Source of the DNA: Priapulus caudatus
Taxonomy: Eukaryota > Priapulida > Priapulimorpha > Priapulimorphida > Priapulidae
Direction of reading: 5' to 3'
DNA: 22,500 bases
NCBI RefSeq assembly: GCF_000485595.1
Contig: NW_014579642.1
Location: 2,689-25,188, forward strand
The notes beneath the pieces were generated by a model. The model was not told the DNA's origin. It did no database searches and saw only the letters and a program-made list of their open reading frames with translations. A program made the position numbers and the translations under genes. Positions 1 to 9,878 of this stretch are shown piece after piece; position 1 is the first letter of the stretch; every line of letters begins with the position of its first letter.

Positions 1-655
1 GAAATGGTGTTGGTAGTGGTGGTTGTTGGTGTGTTGGTGGTGGTAAGTTGTAGGTGTGTTGTGGTGGGTGAGTGAGATGGTGGATGTGGTGGTGTAGTAG
101 GTGTGATGTGGTGGTAGTGAGTGGTAGTAGTAGTGGTGTGGTGCCAGTGATTAGGTGAAGGAGTGTGGTGGTGTAAGTGTTAAGGTGGTGGCAGTGGGGT
201 AGTGGTAGTGGTGTGGTGTGGTGGTGGTGGTAGGTGAGTGTGATGGTGGTGGAGAATGGTGTGGTGGTAAGGTGGTGGTGGTGGGTTGGTGGTGTGTGGT
301 AGTGGTGGTGTGTTGGTGTGGTGGTGGTGGTGGTGGTGGTGTGTTGAGTGGGCGTGTTGTTGTTGTTGTTGTTGTTGTGTTGGTTGTTGCTGGTGATGCT
401 GTTGTCTTTGTGTGTGTGATTGTTGTTGTTATTGTTGTTGTTGTTGTGCCAGGTGGTGGTGTGGTGGCGATGTTGTTGTTGCTGTTGTTGTTAAGTGTTG
501 TTGTTGTTAGTTGTTGTTGTTGTAATAGTGTCGTCGGTGTGAGGTAGTGGGCGTTGTTGTTGTTGATGTTGTTGTTGTGTTGTTGTTGTTGTTGTTTGTT
601 GTTGTCAAGATAGTTGTTATATGTGGTGGTAGTTGTGGCGTCGTCGCTGCTGCTA
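1..655. repeat. TGG/TTG tract, outermost left-arm layer
   Basis: Nearly C-free on the + strand: GTGGTGG-rich to about 345, then GTTGTTG-rich to about 600. It is the reverse complement in kind of the CAA/CCA tract at 18516-19550, and runs off the window start. Runs such as GGTGGTGGTGGTGG (316-340) could form two-tetrad G-quadruplexes. Confidence 0.9.
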
Positions 656-855
656 GAGGCCAAAATGAGTTCATCAACGTAGCTGCCCTAATCTAAGGTC
701 TAGCATCTGAAGCAGCCGACATATGGTCGCGTCGAGATCACCTCAATCATCATGCTGATACACATCAAATTAAAAACACTGGCGCGCCGAGATATGTGCG
801 CCGATTGCATGTGCATGGAGAAGAAGCAGCGCACTGCGAGCACAGGCAGCATACT
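656..855. other. Complex connecting block, left arm (mirror of 18336-18515)
   Basis: Non-simple sequence including GAACTCAT-type and CCGACATATGG motifs. Its reverse complement aligns with the right arm: CATATGTCGG pairs with AATATGTCGG, and GATTAGGGCAGCTACGTT with GATTAAGGCAACTAACGTT. This shows the mirror symmetry extends to the outer layers. Confidence 0.75.
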
Positions 856-1325
856 TCCATACATCACATGCATGCATACATAACCATACATACCATAGCA
901 CTACATACATACATACATCACAGTACATACTATCCCATACATACATACATGAACATGCATGCATGCATGCATGCATGCCATGCATGCATGCATGCATGCA
1001 TACATACATAGCATACATACATATACATACATACATACATACATAGCATACCTACATCACATACATACATACATACATACATACATACATACATACGCAC
1101 GCATCTGCACGCACGCACGCACGCACGCACGCCGGCACGCACGCACGTGCCGCACGCCACGCACGCAGCGCACGCACCACGCAACGCACGCATGCATGCA
1201 TACATACATACATAATGACATACATACATACATACATACATAAACATACATACATACATACCCAATACTACGATACATACATACATAGCATACATACATA
1301 CATACATAACATACATACATACATA
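856..1325. repeat. CATA / CATG / GCAC tetranucleotide tract, left arm
   Basis: (CATA)n interrupted by (GCAT)n at about 955-1000 and (GCAC)n at about 1095-1190. It is the mirror of the TATG arrays at 13040-13213 and 15926-18335, but about five times shorter. Its alternating purine-pyrimidine GCAC/GCAT parts could adopt Z-DNA. Confidence 0.9.
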
Positions 1326-1815
1326 CAGAGCAAAGAGAAAGAGTAGAGAGAAAGAAATCAAAGGGAAGAAAGAGAGAGAGAGAGAGTAAGAAAGAGAAAG
1401 GCAAGTAGAGAGAGAGATGGAAAGAGAAAGAGAGAAAGAGACGAGAGAGAGAGAGAAGAGAGTATGCAAGAGCTAGAGATAGTGAACGAGCAAAAACGAG
1501 AGAAGAAAGGGGGAGAAAGAGCAATGAAACGAGCCAAACGTAGAGAAGGGGGAGAGAGAGAGTGAATCAGAGCAAAACGAGAGAGAGGGGGAGAGAGAAG
1601 TGAACGAGCAATGAGAGAGAGGGAGAGATGATGAACGAGCACGAAAAGAGAGCGGAAAAGAAGAGAGTGAACGAAGCAAACGAGAGAGAGGGGGAGAGAG
1701 AGTGAACGGACCATACAGGAGAGGGAGAAGAGAGAGAGTGAAACGGCAAACGAGAGAGAGGGCGAGAGAAAAGTGAAGACGAGAAATAACGAGAGAAGAG
1801 GGAGACAGAGAGAGC
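1326..1815. repeat. GA-rich tract, left arm
   Basis: Almost pure purine on the + strand, built of GAGAGA with interspersed GTGAACGAGCAA and AACGAGAGAG modules. The mirror is the TC tract at 11711-12900, which carries the complementary CTCTCGTTGCTCGTTCAC modules. That shared module shows common origin rather than two unrelated microsatellites. Confidence 0.9.
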
Positions 1816-1935
1816 TCATATGTATATACGATGTCATGGCTATCACTGCATGAATCCTTAAAGATCTGTCTTCTAGCTGAAAGAGCATCGATCAACTAAT
1901 GTACACGGCGGCGCCGCTAATCTGCCCGAGTGCTA
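1816..1935. other. Complex connecting block, left arm (mirror of 11600-11710)
   Basis: Contains CGATGTCATGGCTATC, AAAGATCTGTCTTCT and GTACACGGCGGCGCC. The reverse complement aligns along its length with the right arm, e.g. GCCGCCGTGTACAT with GCCGCCGTGTAACAT and AGCCATGACATCGTATATAC with AGCCCATGACATCCGATATAC. No gene is seen. Confidence 0.8.
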
Positions 1936-2340
1936 ACCAATGTGAACTGAAAATCGATTATCTCAATACGATACAGGTGCGATTGAGATGATGACCAGGT
2001 GTCGCATGACGGCAGCGTAATACGGCCAGGTTACGTAAGCAAGGAAAATGAAATGCCAGAGTAACAACGAAACGGCAGAAGTCGTGTGTATTAACGACCA
2101 GGTGAATCGTCAATGACCAGGTAATACGGCCAAGAGTACGAAAAATAATAACAAGGTGAGAGTGGGGCGCAGGTAACACGATATACGTGTGACCCGTCCA
2201 GGTATGTGGTCCCACGAGTGAATACCACTGAGAACGAAAGTGATACGGTATCTAAGTGGCGACTGTCACGTACGCGTAAACATATACGCGTACGCATGCT
2301 GGCTGTATCACGACTATATATCCGCTGTAGTTACCTGTAT
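1936..2340. repeat. ACCAGGT-containing tandem units, left arm
   Basis: Decayed units with TGACCAGGT, AATACGGCCAGG and GTAACACG motifs, the complement of the clearer ~90 bp ACCTGGT units at 11090-11600. A GTACGCGTAAACATATACGCGTACGC inner palindromic stretch near 2270-2297 lies at its inner edge. Confidence 0.7.
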
Positions 2341-2478
2341 CCGCCAAGGGTTGGCAGGAGGTTAATAAATTTCACCGTGAGAAAGACGTGTGTTGGTTTG
2401 TGTTGTGGGTTTGTGGTTTGTGGGATTTGATAAAATATGGTTGTGGTTTGTGGTTGTGAGGAGTATTTGTATCAGCAC
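2341..2478. repeat. GTTTGTGG-rich block, left arm
   Basis: Repeated GGTTTGTG/GTTGTGG motifs between about 2390 and 2460, mirrored by CCACAAAACC/CCAACACACAAC motifs at about 10905-10945 in the right arm. Confidence 0.6.
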
Positions 2479-2880
2479 CTTAACTGAAAAGTTATGACGG
2501 ACTTGTCATAACATTTTCAGGATAGAAAAGATATTCGCTAATTAGTTGGGAAAAATTGAATAGAGATTTGGTGGTAGATCGCCGATCCAAATAATTAATT
2601 AATAATTAAGATTTTCAGCATAGGTACCAGAAATGGGTTATAATTTACAGTTGAACTTACATTTTGGTAGTGATCCGGATCCATAAATTATTAACTAATT
2701 AATAATTATAATAAAACAAATAAAAAAATTTTCAAGATAGGTCACAATGGGATAACCTATACAATATTATTAGCATTTTGTGAAGTGAGAGTCGCGATCC
2801 AATTATTATTTAATTATAATAAAAAAAATTTAACCTTTAAAATAATTAATTAATAAATTAAAAACCTCTTTCTACCGGTG
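2479..2880. repeat. Three AT-rich ~110 bp tandem units, left arm
   Basis: Each unit has the order TTTTCAGNATAGGT, a middle ending in ACATTTTGGTAGTGATC, GGATCC-like sequence, then TTAATTAATAATTAA. Units start near 2509, 2612 and 2729. The right arm (10500-10870) carries three matching units in reverse orientation. Confidence 0.8.
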
Positions 2881-3186
2881 AGAGAATTCAGGTCTACCTT
2901 GGCGGCGGTCTGTGCTCTCCGAGTGCTCTAGTTACTGTTGTTTCTGGCCGCGCTCCTACTATTAAACTGGGTAGGGTGCTGGCTATTGCTGGAGGCTGCG
3001 CCGCCGCTGCTGCTGCTGCTGCTTTGCTGCTGCTGCTGCTGGCTGCTATTGGGCGCTGCTGCTGGCTATTGGGCGCTGTTGCCCATGTTGATGCTGTTGG
3101 CTGATACTGGTCTGCTGTCTGCTAACTGGCTGCTAGTCGCTACTAAGCTGCTGTCGCTGCTAACGATGAGCTGGCTGTCACTCTGC
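2881..3186. repeat. GCT/CTG-rich tract with conserved entry sequence, left arm
   Basis: Begins with a 53-bp segment (2894-2946) matching the right arm with one mismatch. This is followed by a GCTGCTGCT-rich tract with TATTGGGCGCTG repeats to about 3180. It mirrors the CAG tract at 10281-10446. The hydrophobic frame across it is a translated repeat, not a gene. Confidence 0.85.
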
Positions 3187-3475
3187 CTCGACCGCCGGCA
3201 CGAGTTAGTTAGGCCTTTACTTAAATAAACATGACCGTTGTACGTTGATCGAGTTCAGTATCTTACCGGCAGTGGTCCGTCCCTGCGCTCCACTGGATTT
3301 GGCCGTGTTGAAACGCGTCGGTGTAGGCTGTATATAATAGGCCAGCAGCATAGAGTGTGAGCGCGAAGCCCACTAGCCGAGGCAGTACGCCTTAACGAGG
3401 TGACGACGGAAGCAATCACGCGCTGCGTAGTTAAGGGGCGAGCAAAATCAATCAGGCGCGCATTCGGTGATATTC
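3187..3475. repeat. ~280 bp complex block, left arm (mirror of 10019-10280)
   Basis: The longest non-tandem segment of the arm, with landmarks TTTACTTAAATAAACAT, GCAGTGGTCCGTCC, ACTAGCCGAGGCAG and GAGGTGACGACGGAA. All recur reverse-complemented in the right arm. Differences are a mix of substitutions and single-base insertions or deletions. No coding frame, tRNA or known element is recognised. Confidence 0.9.
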
Positions 3476-3575
3476 GGTCTCACGATATTCGCGAATATCT
3501 GTAGACATTCGCGATATTCGGTGACATCCAGCGATATGTCGCGATATCGGCGAATATTCGGCGATACTTCGGCTA
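3476..3575. repeat. Degenerate GATATTCGGC/T array, left arm
   Basis: About ten decayed copies of a 10-bp unit (GATATTCGGT, GACATTCGC). It is the mirror of the perfectly phased 14-copy array at 9879-10018. Confidence 0.8.
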
Positions 3576-3655
3576 TGCGTGCACTCTATAGTTGGCTAGT
3601 AAAACGTAATAGATGAGGTGTTTATCCGTGTGCGGTTGGGCTGGTATTCTAATGG
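3576..3655. other. Complex block, left arm, preceding one-sided array
   Basis: Includes GGCTATGCGTGCA, CTATAGTTGGCTAG and GTGTGCGGTTGG, which match the reverse complement of 9800-9878. It marks the left edge of the array present only in this arm. Confidence 0.75.
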
Positions 3656-5245
3656 GTGTATTCTGGTTTCAATAATTCGAATATGACAAAATTCATTCGA
3701 TGCGTGAATCGAATGATTGCGATGGCATGCATTTCGGAATGCGTGAATCGAAATCATTCGAATCGCGTTTGAACGAATGATTCGATGCATCATTCGATGC
3801 AGGGGGAGGGGAGGATGCGAATCATTCGATTCACGCATCGAATCATTCGATTCAACGCATCGGAATCATTCGATTCACGCATGCGAATCATTCGATGCAT
3901 CATTCGATGCGTGAATCGAATGATAATCGGAATGCGTGATCGAGAATGATATAGATGCGTGAATTAAAATGAATGCAACTCAATAATCAATTCGATTCAA
4001 CGCATCGAATGAATATTCAACGCATCGAAAATGCAAATCGATTCACAGCATCGAATCCATAATATCGATTCACGCATTCAGGAATCATTCACGATGGGCA
4101 TCATCGAGTGCGTGAATCGATAATAAGATTCGATGCAGCAGAATGAAAACGATAAAATTCGATGCATAACATTCGATCACGAGCATCGAAATTGATTCGA
4201 TAACGCATCGAATCATATCGATTCACGCATCGAAGATCATCGAATCATTCGACCAATGCGTGAATCGAATCATTACGATGCGTGATCCCATGATTCGAAT
4301 GCGTGAATGACGAAATGATTCGATTGCGTGAATCAGAATGATGCATCGTAATAAGATTCGATTCGCGCATCGAATTCATTCGATTCCACTGGCTCGAATC
4401 ATTTCGATCACTGCATCGCGAATCATTCGATTCACGCCATCGAATCATTCGATGCATCATTCGATGCGTGAATCGAATGATTCGATGCGCGAATTCGAAT
4501 GATTCGATGCATCATTCGCACACTTCTTACGCATCGAATTCTATTCGATCACGAAAATCGAATCATTATGATTCACGCAATCGAATCAAATCATATCGAT
4601 TCACAAGGGAATACAGCATACGAATGAATTCGATGCACGAAGTGCATTCGAGATGAGCGTGACTCGAATCTATTCAATGCGTGAAAGTCGAAAATGCATT
4701 CGATGCGTGAATGCGAATCATCGATAAGCATTATAATCCGACCTTCACGCATCGAAATGATTGCGATTCACGCATCGAGAATGCAATTCGCATCAGCGCA
4801 TCGAATCAATTCGATTCAAAACGCATCGAATCATTCGATTACACGATCTATCGAAATGATTTTCGAGTAGGCATCATTCGATGCGTAAAAGAATCGAAAA
4901 TGATTCGATGGCGTGAATCCCGAATTAAATCATTCGATGGCGTGCATGCAAAATGATGGGCATCGATCAAATTGCGATTCCGCGCATCGAAGATCATCTC
5001 GAGTTCACGGCATCGAATGAATGCATCGGAATGATTCGATGCGCGTGAATCGAATGAATTCGATGCGTTGAATCAAAGTTAGATAATAATGCGAATAACA
5101 ATCGAATGAAATATATGAATGTAATAAATCGAATGTTATAATATGTATTAAATCATCAATGTAATTATAAATGGCGAATAAATCAACAACATAAAACAAA
5201 AATGCGAGAAATTATGACACAAACAAAACATGCCATAGAATATAT
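3656..5245. repeat. 21-bp orientation-switching array, left arm only
   Basis: Built of a ~21-bp unit (CGAATCATTCGATTCACGCAT and its complement). Orientation changes several times. Switch points often carry CGATGCATCATTCGATGC, centred on the palindrome ATGCAT (near 3785, 3896, 4451 and 4507). Many indels; after about 5090 it decays into AT-rich sequence to 5245. The right arm is continuous across the equivalent position near 9798, so this is an insertion or one-sided expansion of about 1.6 kb. Confidence 0.85.
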
Positions 5246-5400
5246 ACGAGCTGACGTATTCAAACTCGCGTATAAAAACGTAATGCATCTTAAACAAAGA
5301 TGGCATACATTTTATGTTAGCATATTCCGTCAGCAGATTTGTCTAGCCTGAGGTGGCGATTCGCTGCATTCGCTATTACATTCGGGAAATATCAATAGAC
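5246..5400. other. Complex block, left arm, following one-sided array
   Basis: ACTCGCGTATAAAAACGTAATGCAT and CAGATTTGTCTAGCCTGAGGTGGC-type landmarks match the reverse complement of 9700-9795. The left arm has only about three of the GCATTCG units that form a longer array at 9610-9720. Confidence 0.75.
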
Positions 5401-6240
5401 TATTCCGGCTGGCCATTCGACGGGATTCCAACTACCTGAGTGGCGGGAGGAACGAATGGTGGCGGTGGGTAGGTACGTGAGAAGGCGGCGTGGAAAGGGC
5501 GGAGAGAGAGGAAGTGGGAGTGAAGGCGGTGCAGGAAAGGCAGTGAGAAGGTGCCGTGTGGGGGGGAGGCGAAATGATGAGGCAAATTGGGGGGAAGCAG
5601 GCAGAAAGAGGGGCTTTATATGAGAAGAGCTATTGAAAAGCGATGTGGGAGGCATAGTGGAGAGAACGAGTTGGGGCACAGAATGGGCAGGTGTTATATG
5701 AGAGGGGCCTTATAAATGGGGCAGTGGGTGGCTAGTGGGGGAGGGCGGAGGCGATGAAGCCCTCATACACAGCGTAGGGGGCAGGTGATGCGGTGTCGGG
5801 AATAGCCAGAGAAGAGAAAGAGTAAAAGAGCGATGGAGGAAGGCGGTGGGGAAAGGCGGTCGAATAGGAAAGAGTCGCAGAGCAGGAGGCGGGGAGGTGG
5901 CGAGTGCGTGAGGCAGTGGGCAATATGTGGGGGCAGTGGGTGAGCAAGTGGGCAGTGGAGTGCAGTGGGGGCATGGCAGTGAGAGGGCACAGAGTGGGGG
6001 CAGTGGGGCAGTGGGGCAAGTGAAGAACATGTACAATGTATGAACGAATATGAACCTATACATAAATAATAATAAGAGAAGAAAAAATATAAAAAGGTGC
6101 AGTGGGGCAGTGGGGGCAGTGGGGCGTGGGTGCAGTGGGTGCAGTTGGTGCAGTGGGTGGGCAGTGGGTGCAGTGGGTGCAGTGGTGGCGTGGTGGCAGT
6201 GGGCAGTGGTGCGATGAAGCCCTCATACATCGGCGGCTCA
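5401..6240. repeat. CAGTGGG-rich arrays, left arm inner layer
   Basis: GGCGGTGGG and GGAGAAGG sequence to about 5680, then CAGTGGGGGCAGTGGG arrays around 5700-5750, 5900-6025 and 6097-6205. A conserved 18-bp motif, GATGAAGCCCTCATACAC, occurs at 5752-5770 and 6212-6229. Right-arm mirror: 9071-9610. Confidence 0.85.
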
Positions 6241-6262
6241 ACATCCGGCACCGTTGTCTTTC

Positions 6263-6296
<34 letters not shown>

Positions 6297-6370
6297 AGAT
6301 GGTAGTAGAGGTGGTAGTAGAGGTGGTAGTAGAGGTGGTAGTAGAGGTGGTAGTAAAGGTAGTGGTCTTA
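6241..6370. repeat. GTA tract followed by 12-bp GGTAGTAGAGGT repeats
   Basis: (GTA)n at 6263-6296, then about five copies of a 12-bp unit at 6298-6357. No mirror copy is seen, so this begins the central loop. A frame through it reads serine then RGGS repeats, but it has no other protein-like sequence. Confidence 0.85.
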
Positions 6371-6604
6371 CGGGTATAGGATCACGGCGGCATCATAGAT
6401 AACAGCTCATTTGGTTCATTACTTTCACAAGTCATTGATTAGATATCGTATAATTCGCCTAAAGTAAATCATTAAAGGTTAGAAAGCAAAGTGTAAACGC
6501 GCGCGTACGTGCACGTACACGCACAGCTCCACAGACACTGCGATTGTAAAGCAGCGAGTGCACGCACGCACGCACGCACGCACTTAAGGTGAAGAAGATG
6601 AAGT
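6371..6604. other. Loop sequence with alternating purine-pyrimidine stretches
   Basis: Mostly complex sequence. Alternating stretches CGCGCGTACGTGCACGTAC (about 6498-6518) and (GCAC)n (about 6559-6583) are candidates for Z-DNA. No gene is seen. Confidence 0.6.
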
Positions 6605-7975
6605 TTTCTTCAGTCCGTACTGCACGCCTGAAACGGTGCTCGCGCATGCGAAATATCTCCCGAGAAACATAATATTTTGCAAAGATTATGCATTTAAAAT
6701 GAAGATGACATATCCTAGCTTGGATTTATATGATAACTTTCCATCAGTACTCCTCACTTGAGAAAAAGAAGAAGACCTTGCATGTAAGGTCCTCTCTAGC
6801 TATACCAGCCAGTACACAATCTGGCTACGTTAGTGTGTTAGCGCATGCACAATATCTCACTAGAATAAATATATTATGTGATGAACAAGCATGGTGAGGG
6901 GGTATCTCAGCATAGATTTATGTAATAAATTGCTATTAGTGGACCTGTGTGTATAATTGGGAGAGCGCCCTTGCCTTTAGGACGCTACACTGCTACTTCA
7001 TTCCCTCCCGTCCAACCCCTTGCAGCCCTTGTCACTCGCTCAGTCTCCTTCTTCTACCGCCCTCAGCTATCTTCCTCCTATCAGCCTTTCCTCAGCCTCG
7101 CACGTATGTCGCGTCAAGCAAGCTATATTATTATGCAGTTTTCTTCAATCCGTACTGCACGCCTGAAACGGTGCTCGCGCATGCGAAATATCTCCCGAGA
7201 AAAATAATATTTTACAAAGATTATGCATTTAAAATGAAGAGGCTATATCCCAGCATAGATTTATACAATAATATTCTATTAGTAGACCTCACTTGTGAAA
7301 TAGGAAGATGACCTTGCATGTAAGGTCCCCGCTGCATATACCAGTCATTACATAATCTGGCTACGTTAGTGTGTTAGCGCATATACAATATCTCACCAGA
7401 GGAGTTGTATTTTGGGACGAAAGTGCATTTAATATGGTTAGGGGGTAACTCGGCATAGATTTATGTAATAAATATTTTTGAGTGGACTTGTGTTTATAAT
7501 TGGGAGAGCGCCCTTCCTGTTGGGTGCAAAACTGCTATTTTACCCCTTCCCGTCCTACCCCTTGTCTGCCTTGCCCCTCGCTCAGTCTCTTTCTTCTACC
7601 GCCACTCAGCTATCTTCCCTGCCGCCTTACCTCAGTCTCTCACCTCTGTCTCCCTCAGCAAGCTATATTATTATGCATTTAATATGGTGAGTGGGTATCT
7701 CAGCATAGATTTATGTAATAAATTGCTATCAGTAGACCTGTGTTTATCATTGGTAGAGTACACTAGCCTGTAGGGTACATAACCTTCAATACTCTTCACC
7801 CGTCCAACCCCTTGCATACTCTTGTTCTCGCTGCGTCTCATTCTCTTCTATCTACCATTAGATCCCTCTTCCCTGCCGCCTGTCCCATCTCGCACTCTGC
7901 TCATTTAGCAGCTATATATCTATGGCACGTTTTCTTCAGTCCGATAACGTACTGCACGCCTAAACGTTTCAACAA
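6605..7975. repeat. ~536 bp tandem repeat in the palindrome loop
   Basis: Copy 1 starts near 6605 and copy 2 near 7139, both with TTTTCTTCANTCCGTACTGC, ACGGTGCTCGCGCATGCG and, later, TGGCTACGTTAGTGTGTTAG. Each copy ends in a CT-rich part (CCGTCCAACCCCTTGCAG, CTCAGTCTC). A third copy (from about 7660) lacks the first half: it jumps from AGCTATATTATTATGCA to the GGTATCTCAGCATAGATTTA part. A fourth is only a stub at about 7928-7970. ATAGATTTATGTAATAAAT recurs within copies. Confidence 0.85.
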
Positions 7976-8110
7976 TATGCTTCCGAGTAGAACGTGTGGG
8001 TAGGGTTTGTAGGGTTATGGTTGGAGGTCGGGTTTAGCTTGGGGTGGATGAGTTGGAGAGTTGTGGGGTTAGGTTCGGTTAGGTGTTAAGATTATTGGTC
8101 GATCAACTTC
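7976..8110. other. G/T-rich loop segment
   Basis: GGGTAGGGTTTGTAGGG and GGGGTTAGGTTCGGTTAGG give a G-rich strand with short GGTTAG motifs. No gene or regular array is seen. Confidence 0.5.
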
Positions 8111-8470
8111 ATTTGTTGGTTTCTTTGCGTTCGTTCGTTGTCGTTCTTTCGGTTCATCGTATTAACTTCCAATCATTCGTTCCTTGAATTCATCATGATC
8201 ATCATTCATCAATTATTCATCTTATTCATTCATCCTTATCGTTAGTTTAATCATCTTAATCATTTATTCATCATTCATTAATTCATTTATGTATTTATTT
8301 CAATGTGATGTTTGCATTCATTCTCATTCATTCATCAATAGCACTTATCATTTATATTATTTATTCATTTATTTTTTCATTTAGTCAGTCAATCAGTCAT
8401 TTCATTCAGTAATCACATTCAGTATTCATCTTATCATCGATTTATCATTCATTATATGCATCCTATTTTC
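8111..8470. repeat. TTCA/ATTCAT tract
   Basis: Irregular (ATTC)n/(TTCA)n with TCATCATTCATT variants and scattered substitutions, decaying at both ends. It is in the loop and has no mirror copy. Confidence 0.8.
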
Positions 8471-8950
8471 ATATCCCCCCGTTATTCTTGTGATGTCTGT
8501 CCATCTGTTGGCGCTATTCTGTCCCTCGTCCTGTCTGGCCAATGCTTATCTGCTGCTTGCCTTCCCGCTATTAGTCAGTCAACTCGTAGGAAGGGGAAGT
8601 GAGTAGGTGTGGGGGATGGCGAGAGAAGAAGAGGTAAGGCACCTTCGCGTTGCCATCTGCACCTGCGTCTTCATATAAGCATGATTACAGGGAGGGGGCG
8701 CGCTGCGCACCTCGTTGCACAACTCGATCATTCCGTTTAACCGCTAAAGTAAAAGTGTACATAATGTTAAAACGCCACATAATGTAGCAGGCCGCATGCC
8801 GAACGCTTTCGCTGAGGCGGTTATCGACATGTGCGGGTAGGTAATAAAAGAAGCTCACGATTAAAAGATTAGTAAGTGGATTTCTGTGCGAGGCGAGAGG
8901 CTGTAGAAACAAAGAGATGTCTGAGGCGCAGTTTAGCTGTCTAACCGCTC
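8471..8950. other. Unassigned complex loop sequence
   Basis: About 480 bp without repeat structure. No open frame has protein-like composition. Nothing recognised on either strand. If the palindrome is a foldback element, this is the best place to look for single-copy cargo or a decayed internal sequence. Confidence 0.5.
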
Positions 8951-9070
8951 AGCACACACACACACAACACACACACACACACACACACACACACCACACA
9001 TGCACACACTACACACACAGCAACCACACATCAACCACACGGCGCGCGGACCGCAGATAACGGTGGATGT
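8951..9070. repeat. CA dinucleotide tract
   Basis: (CA)n at 8951-9020, continuing as looser CACACA/CAACCACACA sequence to about 9043, then a short CGCGCGGACCGCAG stretch leading into the right arm. Confidence 0.9.
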
Positions 9071-9610
9071 GTGAGCCCGTATGAGGCTTCATCCAGCCAT
9101 ACCCACTGCCCCCACTGCACCCACTGCACCCAACTGCACCCAATGCACCGCATGCCCCACCTGCACCTCACTGCCCCCACTGCCCCCCACTCCCCCGACT
9201 GCCGCCCTCCCCCGCCTCCCTGCCGCCGCCTCCACGACCGTGCCTTCCTGCCCCACCGCTTCCTCCATCGCCTCTCTCGTTCTCTGCTCCCACACGCCTC
9301 CTGCCCCTACCGCGTGTATGAGGGCTCACGCGCCTCCCCGCACTGCACCCCACTGCCGACAGACCCTCCTCTACCACACCTACCACCACTCCACGCCAAC
9401 GCGCTTCGCCACTGGCCTCCCCACTGCTTTCACAGTCTCTCCCAAACCCCTCCTGCCGCCTCCCAACCCTCCATCATCGCCCCCCCACCACCTGCTCTCA
9501 CTGCCTCCCCGAACCGCCTGCCCAACTCTTCCTCTCTCTCCCGCCTTCCACGCGCCTCTCACTACCGACCCCACCGCCATCCCATCGCCTTCCGCCACAC
9601 AGATAGTGAA
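9071..9610. repeat. CCCACTGC-rich arrays, right arm inner layer
   Basis: The reverse-complement counterpart of 5401-6240. CCCACTGCACC repeats lie around 9102-9190, with C/T-rich CCTCCC sequence to about 9590. The boundary motif recurs as CGTATGAGGCTTCATC (9079-9093) and GTGTATGAGGGCTC (9314-9327). It is shorter than the left arm by about 300 bp. The proline-rich frames here are translated repeats. Confidence 0.85.
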
Positions 9611-9720
9611 ATCCGCGAAATGCAGCCGATGCAGTCCGAAGCAGCCGAATGCAGCCGAATTAGCCGAATGGCAGCGAATGCAGGCCGAATGCAGCCGAAT
9701 GTAGCCGAATGCCACCTCAG
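9611..9720. repeat. GCAGCCGAAT array, right arm
   Basis: About ten copies of a 9-10 bp unit GCAGCCGAAT with deletions (TTAGCCGAAT, GGCAGCGAAT). The left arm equivalent (about 5350-5385) has only about three recognisable units, so this array grew on the right or shrank on the left. Confidence 0.8.
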
Positions 9721-9878
9721 GTAGACAAATGCCGCTGAATGTAACAAAATGCAGCCATCTGTACCCGAATGCATACGTTTATGCGCGAGTGTACGTAGCC
9801 GAATACAGCCAACCGCACACCGAATAAAACCTCATCTAACGTTACCTAGCCAACTATAGAGATGCACGCATAGCCGAG
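9721..9878. other. Complex block, right arm; empty site of the left-arm 21-bp array
   Basis: Matches 5246-5400 followed directly by 3576-3655 in reverse complement. The junction near 9798 (GTACGTAGCCGAATACAGCC) is where the left arm carries its ~1.6 kb array. Confidence 0.75.

Noticed and set aside
770-1524. Cys/Tyr/Met/Val-rich frames (MYVCM repeats), superficially like Cys-rich peptides
   Set aside because: This is how CATA/TATG tetranucleotide repeats translate; the cysteine spacing is just the repeat period.
2938-3228. Hydrophobic Leu-rich frame resembling membrane segments
   Set aside because: Translation of the GCT/CTG tract; the mirror CAG tract gives a poly-Leu frame on the - strand for the same reason.
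6097-6402. Frame with serine run and RGGS repeats, resembling an RGG-box RNA-binding protein
   Set aside because: Comes only from the GTA tract and the 12-bp GGTAGTAGAGGT repeat; there is no RNA-binding domain and no codon signature.
7985-8100. GGTTAGG motifs as a possible interstitial telomere (arthropod TTAGG)
   Set aside because: Only two or three irregular copies within G/T-rich sequence; not a regular TTAGG array.
9071-9724. Overlapping Pro/His/Ala-rich frames of about 210 residues
   Set aside because: Two frames are open over the same CCCACTGC arrays, and the mirror arm gives equivalent frames; repeat translation.
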